Assembly (NCBI RefSeq): GCF_000495435.3
Contig: NZ_AXUN02000186.1
Coordinates: 1 to 36,988 of the forward strand
Reading direction: 5' to 3'
Length of the DNA: 36,988 bases
Source: Youngiibacter fragilis 232.1
GTDB lineage: Bacteria; Bacillota; Clostridia; Clostridiales; Clostridiaceae
The notes beneath the pieces are model-generated. The model did not search any database and was not told the DNA's origin. It worked only from the letters and a program-made list of their open reading frames with translations. Position 1 is the stretch's first letter. Every line of letters starts with the position of its first letter. Below are positions 32,408-36,988 of this stretch, in pieces. Position numbers and translations under genes: made by a program.

Positions 32408-32632
32408 ATGAGTGACAGGGATATGTCAAAATTCAAGAGGCACATGGTCAGGTGTCCGCATTGCGGCAAGGACGTTCTCGACCACATGACGGAATGCCCG
32501 TTCTGCCATGGCGAACTTGAGGGCTATTCGTACAAGCCGCTTGATCCTGGAAAGATAAGAAGGATCAGGATGATTTTGGCTGTGACCATATTGGCTCTGG
32601 CAGCCATTATATTCATATCAAAGAATTTGTAG
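32408..32632 (+). CDS. Small zinc-ribbon membrane protein of unknown function
   Basis: A 74-residue protein with an N-terminal zinc ribbon, Cys16-x2-Cys19 (RCPHCGKDV) and Cys30-x2-Cys33 (ECPFCHGEL), and one C-terminal membrane helix (about 55-71), ending SKNL. The topology puts the zinc ribbon in the cytoplasm. It begins 4 bases after the preceding small gene and ends just before the operon terminator. Together the two look like a pair of accessory membrane proteins. I do not recognise a named family. Confidence 0.82.
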   Translation: MSDRDMSKFKRHMVRCPHCGKDVLDHMTECPFCHGELEGYSYKPLDPGKIRRIRMILAVTILALAAIIFISKNL

Positions 32633-32643
32633 TGTGAAGATGT

Positions 32644-32684
32644 CAGTCTCCGGAACGATAAGTCGTGCCGGAGCTGTTTTTTTT
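32644..32684 (+). terminator. Rho-independent terminator of the importer operon
   Basis: A stem CTCCGG-A-ACGA with TCGT-G-CCGGAG (32648-32658 with 32663-32673), extended by CAG/CTG, is followed by eight T (32677-32684). It is the strongest U-run in the window. Confidence 0.92.
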
Positions 32685-32846
32685 GTTCCGAATTAAGCAC
32701 AATGCTTTAGGACCCGTTGTTATGTGCCTATAGCAGAGAATTCTGTACTATATACACAATTCCTGACAACATTTGAATATTTGGGGCTGCAAATAAAGGA
32801 TTAACTGAATATGTGTGGAATAATCAATAATACGGAGGTGTTTTCC

Positions 32847-33872
32847 ATGAACATCAGGGAAATGATCGAGTCAAACGAAGACAAGGTATTCATAAGGGAA
32901 GCCTTTTTTTCAAGGGACTCGAGAGGGCGGGAGAGATTTGAGGAGCCGGATACCTACAGGACATGCTTCATGCACGACCGGGACAGGATAATCCACTCAA
33001 AATCCTTCAGAAGGCTGAAACACAAGACCCAGGTATACATCAGGACCTCCGGAGACCATTACAGGACCAGGCTCACGCATACACTTGAGGTCTCGCAGAT
33101 AGCAAGGACCATCGGCAGGGGTTTGTCGGTCAATGAAGACCTTATTGAGGCGATAACACTTGGACATGACATAGGGCATGTGGCATTCGCCCATAATGGA
33201 GAAGAGGTGCTGGAGGAAAGGCTTGGTGCATTCAGGCACAATGAGCAGTCGATAAGGGTGCTCAAAAAGCTTGAAAAGGATGGCGAAGGGCTTAACCTGA
33301 CCTGGGAGGTGCTTGATGGAGTGCTTCACCACAGCGGATTCTCCGATGCGGTGGACTCAGCCTCGACAATAGAGGGTCAGATTGCGAGGTATTCGGACAA
33401 GATAGCATACGTCAACCATGACATCGACGATTCCATAAGGGCAGGGATCCTCAGTACCGATATGATTCCGGGAGAGTTCACGGATGTTCTGGGAGAGACA
33501 CATTCAAGGAGAATAGACACTCTTGTGAGGGACATAGTTGAAACGACAAGGATGAACCTTTCAGATGGAGTCAGGAAGGTATCCCTTTCAGGTGAGGTCA
33601 ACAAGGCCATGACTGGTCTTAGAGACTTCATGTTCCGCGACATATATACCGGACAACAGCTGAGGGCTGAAAGGGACAAGGCTAAGTTCGTACTGCACAG
33701 GCTTTTCGATCATTTTGAGGGAAAGGTGGAGGATATGCCGGAGCTTTACAGGAAGATAGCTGAAGAAGAGGGAGTGACGAGAGCTGTTGCTGATTTTCTT
33801 GCGGGCATGACCGATGACTATGCAATAGCTACATTCAACAGGATATATGTTCCAAAGTTTGTATTCTTCTAG
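32847..33872 (+). CDS. dgt: Deoxyguanosinetriphosphate triphosphohydrolase (dGTPase-like HD protein)
   Basis: Hydrolyses dNTPs to the nucleoside and triphosphate. The HD motif residues are seen as His78 ([15 protein letters not shown]) and His107-Asp108 ([14 protein letters not shown]), with a further conserved IVNH-type stretch as [10 protein letters not shown]. The 341-residue length fits the shorter Gram-positive class. ATG at 32847 is preferred over one at 32811 because CGGAGGTG lies 6 bases before it and the family begins near [13 protein letters not shown] find no convincing promoter in the 160 bases between it and the terminator upstream. The neighbours dnaG and rpoD are its usual partners. 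Confidence 0.94.
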   Translation: MNIREMIESNEDKVFIREAFFSRDSRGRERFEEPDTYRTCFMHDRDRIIHSKSFRRLKHKTQVYIRTSGDHYRTRLTHTLEVSQIARTIGRGLSVNEDLIEAITLGHDIGHVAFAHNGEEVLEERLGAFRHNEQSIRVLKKLEKDGEGLNLTWEVLDGVLHHSGFSDAVDSASTIEGQIARYSDKIAYVNHDIDDSIRAGILSTDMIPGEFTDVLGETHSRRIDTLVRDIVETTRMNLSDGVRKVSLSGEVNKAMTGLRDFMFRDIYTGQQLRAERDKAKFVLHRLFDHFEGKVEDMPELYRKIAEEEGVTRAVADFLAGMTDDYAIATFNRIYVPKFVFF

Positions 33873-33887
33873 CAGGTATGATATAAT
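33859..33887 (+). promoter_or_regulatory. Extended -10 promoter of dnaG-rpoD inside the end of dgt
   Basis: TTGTAT (33859-33864), a 17-base spacer and TATAAT (33882-33887) preceded by TGA form a good promoter. The -35 box lies in the last codons of dgt. Transcription should start near 33894, so a translation start at that position is excluded and GTG at 33924 is favoured. Confidence 0.8.
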
Positions 33888-33923
33888 TCAATTTTGGTAC
33901 GACTTTTTGAGGTGGTAAAACCA

Positions 33924-35663
33924 GTGGCATTTTCAGAGGATATCATAGAAAAAGTAAAAGAATCCAACGACATAGTTGATGTCATCTCAGAAAGGGTCAA
34001 GCTCAAGCGAGCTGGCAGGAGCTGGACAGGACTCTGTCCGTTCCACAATGAGAAGACCCCGTCATTCAATGTTTCCTCAGACAAGCAGTTCTATAAGTGC
34101 TTTGGCTGCGGAGAGGGCGGAAACGTAATAACATTTGTAATGAAGACAAGGAACCTTCCCTTCCAGGAGGCCTTGAAATACCTCGCAGACCGCGCGAACA
34201 TAGACATCGGCGAGGACGAAGGCAGAAAGAACGAGACGGAGAAGAAAGAAGTCTTCTACAAGATGAACACTGAGGCTGCAAGATACTTTTTCAGGAACCT
34301 TACACTGAACAAGAACGTCAGGGAGTATCTTTACAGAAGAGGGATATCAGAAAAGACCATAAGGCATTTCGGGCTCGGCTACTCAGAGAATTCCTGGGAC
34401 TCGCTCCTGAAATACCTGAAGGCCATGAACTTCAAGCAGGATCACATCATTGAAAACGGACTTGCACTGAAGAGCAAGGAGGGAAGGGTCTATGACCGCT
34501 TCAGGAACAGACTTATGTTCCCTGTATTCGATGCAAGGGGAAGAGTCATTGGCTTCGGTGGAAGGGTGCTTGATGATTCCAAACCAAAGTACCTGAATTC
34601 GCCGGAGACCCCCATATTCCATAAAGGAACTAACCTGTACGGACTCAATTTCGCACTGAAGGCCGGCAAGGAAAGGCAATACATTATCGTGGAAGGCTAT
34701 ATGGACCTCATAAGCCTTCACCAGGCAGGAATAACCAATGTGGTGGCATCACTCGGGACTGCACTTACTAAGGTTCAGGCAAGGCTTCTGAGGAGATACT
34801 GTGAGGAGATACTGATCTCCTATGATGCCGACACAGCTGGTCAGGCAGCAACCCTCAGGGGACTTGAGATTTTGAGGGAAGAGGGCTTTGATGTCAAGGT
34901 CATAAAGGTACCTGACGGAAAGGACCCTGATGATTACGTCAGGAAGCATGGCGAAGAAGGATTCAGGAACATAGCTTCTTCTGCGCTGCCGCTTATAGAT
35001 TACAGGCTTGAGAATGCAAAAGGCAATCTCAGCATGTCGCAGGAAGAGGACAGGATCGCATACGCAAGAAGAGCTACGGAAATTCTTAAGGAGCTCGACC
35101 CAATTGAGAAGGATGTATATATCAGAAAGGTAAGTGAAGATTCCGGTATATCGGAGAATGCACTTATGGACATGCTTAAGGGCGGCAAAGGAAGGGAACA
35201 GCAGGAGCCTGAAACAGGACATGAAATTCAATCGTTCATAGAACAGGCCCATGTCAAGGCTGAAAGGAATCTTCTGAGGCTGCTTGCCGAAGGGGACCTG
35301 GTGCTCCGTGAAAGGCTGACTGAAAGTGATATGGTGCTTCCGAGCCACAAGCGCATCTGGTCTCTTCTGGAAGGCTACGATGGGCCAAGGGAAGCAATAT
35401 GGAATCATGTCGAATCAGGCTGTACGGATGTGGAATCAAGCAAGGAATGGGCTATTATAAAAAGTCAGATTGAGGTGCCTTCGGATATTGACAAAGATAT
35501 TCTCGCCGAGGATTACCTTAAGACAATAAGACATTACGAAATTGAATCGAAGAAAAGGGCAATGCAAAAGAAGATCAAGGAACTTGAAGAGAAAGGATTA
35601 TTGAAGGAGTCGCTGGAACTCGCAAAAGAGCTGATAGAGTTGCAGAAGGCTTCAGGGAGGTAG
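33924..35663 (+). CDS. dnaG: DNA primase
   Basis: Makes RNA primers for replication. The N-terminal CHC2 zinc domain has Cys38-x2-His41 ([13 protein letters not shown]) and Cys59-x2-Cys62 (KCFGCGEGG). The central catalytic domain has the basic [20 protein letters not shown] stretch, then the TOPRIM residues in [16 protein letters not shown] and [14 protein letters not shown]-terminal helicase-binding region follows. Start GTG at 33924 is chosen because GAGGTGG lies 8 bases upstream. This gives 579 residues, normal for Bacillota. It is 4 bases from rpoD, with its own promoter in the end of dgt. Confidence 0.97.
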   Translation: MAFSEDIIEKVKESNDIVDVISERVKLKRAGRSWTGLCPFHNEKTPSFNVSSDKQFYKCFGCGEGGNVITFVMKTRNLPFQEALKYLADRANIDIGEDEGRKNETEKKEVFYKMNTEAARYFFRNLTLNKNVREYLYRRGISEKTIRHFGLGYSENSWDSLLKYLKAMNFKQDHIIENGLALKSKEGRVYDRFRNRLMFPVFDARGRVIGFGGRVLDDSKPKYLNSPETPIFHKGTNLYGLNFALKAGKERQYIIVEGYMDLISLHQAGITNVVASLGTALTKVQARLLRRYCEEILISYDADTAGQAATLRGLEILREEGFDVKVIKVPDGKDPDDYVRKHGEEGFRNIASSALPLIDYRLENAKGNLSMSQEEDRIAYARRATEILKELDPIEKDVYIRKVSEDSGISENALMDMLKGGKGREQQEPETGHEIQSFIEQAHVKAERNLLRLLAEGDLVLRERLTESDMVLPSHKRIWSLLEGYDGPREAIWNHVESGCTDVESSKEWAIIKSQIEVPSDIDKDILAEDYLKTIRHYEIESKKRAMQKKIKELEEKGLLKESLELAKELIELQKASGR

Positions 35664-35667
35664 CGGT

Positions 35668-36897
35668 ATGGCAGAATCAGATAAGAAAAAACCAACAAGG
35701 ACAGTAAAATCGTCAAAATCCACCAGGGCAGCAAAGGCCCCCAATGAGGAAAACAAGGATGAACAGGGTACATCTCTTGAGATGAGCATCGAGTCAGGTG
35801 AAAACACTGAGGATAAGGCGGTTCAGCCAAAGCTTACCGAGAGGGAAAGCCAGCTTGTGATAGTCAGAAGGCTGATCGAAAGAGGAAGGAAGTCAGGTAC
35901 TCTGACTGAGAAGGAAGTTCTTGATGAGCTTCAGGAGATCGACCTGAACCCAGAGCAGATTGACAAGATCTATGAGACACTGGAAGGATTCAGCATTGAG
36001 ATCATGGGTGACATCTCAGATGCAGATGCTGAAGAGACAGAGGTAGACCTTACCATCCCTGAAGGAATTGCCATCGATGATCCAGTGAGGATGTACCTTA
36101 AGGAAATCGGAAAAGTTCCGCTTCTGTCATCAGAGCAGGAAGTCGAGCTTGCGAAGAGGATAGAGCAGGGTGACGAACAGGCAAAGAAACAGCTTGCAGA
36201 AGCAAATCTAAGACTTGTCGTATCGATCGCGAAGAGATATGTTGGAAGAGGAATGCTTTTCCTTGACCTCATCCAGGAAGGAAACCTGGGTCTTATCAAG
36301 GCTGTCGAGAAATTCGACTTCACCAAGGGCTTCAAGTTCTCTACCTATGCGACCTGGTGGATAAGACAGGCGATAACCAGGGCGATTGCCGACCAGGCAA
36401 GGACCATCAGGATTCCTGTACATATGGTTGAGACCATAAACAAGCTCATAAGGATAGAAAGACAGCTGCTTCAGGAACTCGGAAGGGCTCCGCAGCCTGA
36501 AGAGATAGCAGAGCAGATGGAAATGCCTCCGGAAAAGGTCAGGGAGATAATGAAGATCGCCCAGGAACCTGTATCCCTCGAGACTCCTATCGGTGAGGAA
36601 GAGGACAGCCATCTTGGTGACTTCATACCTGATGATGATGCTCTTGCACCTGCAGAAGCAGCGGCATTCACCATGCTCAAGGAACAGCTTATAAGTGTCC
36701 TTGATACACTCACTCCAAGGGAAGAGAAGGTCCTGAGGCTCAGGTTCGGTCTTGATGACGGAAGGGCGAGGACTCTGGAGGAAGTGGGCAAGGAGTTCAA
36801 TGTAACCAGGGAAAGAATAAGGCAGATTGAAGCCAAAGCGCTGAGAAAGCTCAGGCATCCTTCAAGAAGCAAGAAGCTCAAGGATTATCTGGATTAA
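35668..36897 (+). CDS. rpoD: RNA polymerase primary sigma factor RpoD (SigA)
   Basis: The housekeeping sigma factor. A Lys/Ser-rich N terminus (1-50) is followed by region 1.1 (about 55-110), region 1.2 ([17 protein letters not shown], 137-153), region 2 (about 178-245, with [20 protein letters not shown]), region 3 (about 250-325) and region 4 (about 345-405), with the helix-turn-helix [20 protein letters not shown]. The 409-residue length is slightly longer than B. subtilis SigA because of the N-terminal extension. GGGAGG lies 6 bases before the ATG. The sequence of region 4 fits the TTGACA/TATAAT-type promoters seen throughout this window. Confidence 0.99.
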   Translation: MAESDKKKPTRTVKSSKSTRAAKAPNEENKDEQGTSLEMSIESGENTEDKAVQPKLTERESQLVIVRRLIERGRKSGTLTEKEVLDELQEIDLNPEQIDKIYETLEGFSIEIMGDISDADAEETEVDLTIPEGIAIDDPVRMYLKEIGKVPLLSSEQEVELAKRIEQGDEQAKKQLAEANLRLVVSIAKRYVGRGMLFLDLIQEGNLGLIKAVEKFDFTKGFKFSTYATWWIRQAITRAIADQARTIRIPVHMVETINKLIRIERQLLQELGRAPQPEEIAEQMEMPPEKVREIMKIAQEPVSLETPIGEEEDSHLGDFIPDDDALAPAEAAAFTMLKEQLISVLDTLTPREEKVLRLRFGLDDGRARTLEEVGKEFNVTRERIRQIEAKALRKLRHPSRSKKLKDYLD

Positions 36898-36905
36898 GAC
36901 ATGGG

Positions 36906-36939
36906 AGGTGAAGCATAAGTGGCTTCACCTTCTTTTTTT
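36906..36939 (+). terminator. Rho-independent terminator after rpoD
   Basis: A perfect 9-bp stem (36906-36914 with 36922-36930) and 7-base loop followed by TCTTTTTTT. A TATAAT at 36944-36949 comes right after, possibly a -10 box for the next gene outside the window, but no -35 is seen at the right distance. Confidence 0.9.
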
Positions 36940-36988
36940 GTTGTATAATTTATTAGGAAAGAATTGCTGAGTGTTAAAGATTTCTAGT

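Noticed and set aside
33894-33923. In-frame TTG as an earlier start for dnaG
   Set aside because: It coincides with the predicted transcript start and lacks a ribosome binding site; GTG at 33924 has a good one.
1-36988. Possible tRNA or rRNA genes, CRISPR arrays, insertion sequences, phage genes or a replication origin
   Set aside because: I found no cloverleaf with CCA-type end, regular spaced repeats, transposase or integrase motifs, or DnaA-box cluster by eye. A tRNAscan or ISfinder search would settle it.

Overview
The window reads as chromosomal DNA from an anaerobic, low-to-moderate GC Gram-positive bacterium of the class Clostridia. The reasons are the gene order (a hrcA-grpE-dnaK-dnaJ-prmA-rsmE-mtaB-hinT-rpsU-yqeY block, a pgpH-ybeY-dgkA-cdd-era-recO block and a dgt-dnaG-rpoD block), strong purine-rich ribosome binding sites, sigma-A-type promoters (several with extended -10 elements), a CIRCE operator, heavy use of AGG for Arg and ATA for Ile, pyruvate phosphate dikinase, and lipoprotein signal peptides on both exported proteins. 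Genus and species cannot be named from the sequence alone.

Layout. Positions 1-1945: a FadR-type GntR regulator and a DUF4236 protein. Positions 2042-6925: the HrcA/CIRCE heat-shock operon hrcA-grpE-dnaK-dnaJ. Positions 6966-7865: a minus-strand zinc-ribbon membrane protein of unknown function. Positions 7978-12140: prmA-rsmE-mtaB-hinT, then rpsU-yqeY, which serve ribosome and tRNA modification. Positions 12239-15364: a lipid-anchored, probably covalently flavinylated fumarate-reductase-like protein, then a YhdH/YhfP-type reductase. Positions 15370-21011: pgpH-ybeY-dgkA(PAP2 fusion)-cdd-era-recO-DUF4342, a tightly packed run with overlapping or abutting genes. Positions 21075-23877: ppdK. Positions 23887-24165: a minus-strand DUF1294 protein. 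Positions 24503-32684: a complete Opp/Dpp-type peptide ABC importer (binding protein, two permeases, two ATPases) followed by two small membrane proteins. Positions 32847-36939: dgt-dnaG-rpoD, the dNTPase, primase and primary sigma factor.

Most of the window is housekeeping. The less ordinary parts are accessory genes set between conserved blocks. The importer stands out: its OppC-type permease is about twice the usual size because a roughly 280-residue extracytoplasmic region, with four copies of a beta-rich motif, lies between the first membrane helix and the permease core. Its binding protein carries an extra segment of about 140 residues, and its OppD-type ATPase has a charged N-terminal extension of about 65 residues. 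Other points are a RecO lacking the cysteine zinc motif usual in Bacillota, a DgkA-PAP2 kinase/phosphatase fusion, and two reductases of activated C=C bonds placed side by side. I saw no tRNA or rRNA gene, insertion sequence, phage gene or CRISPR array.
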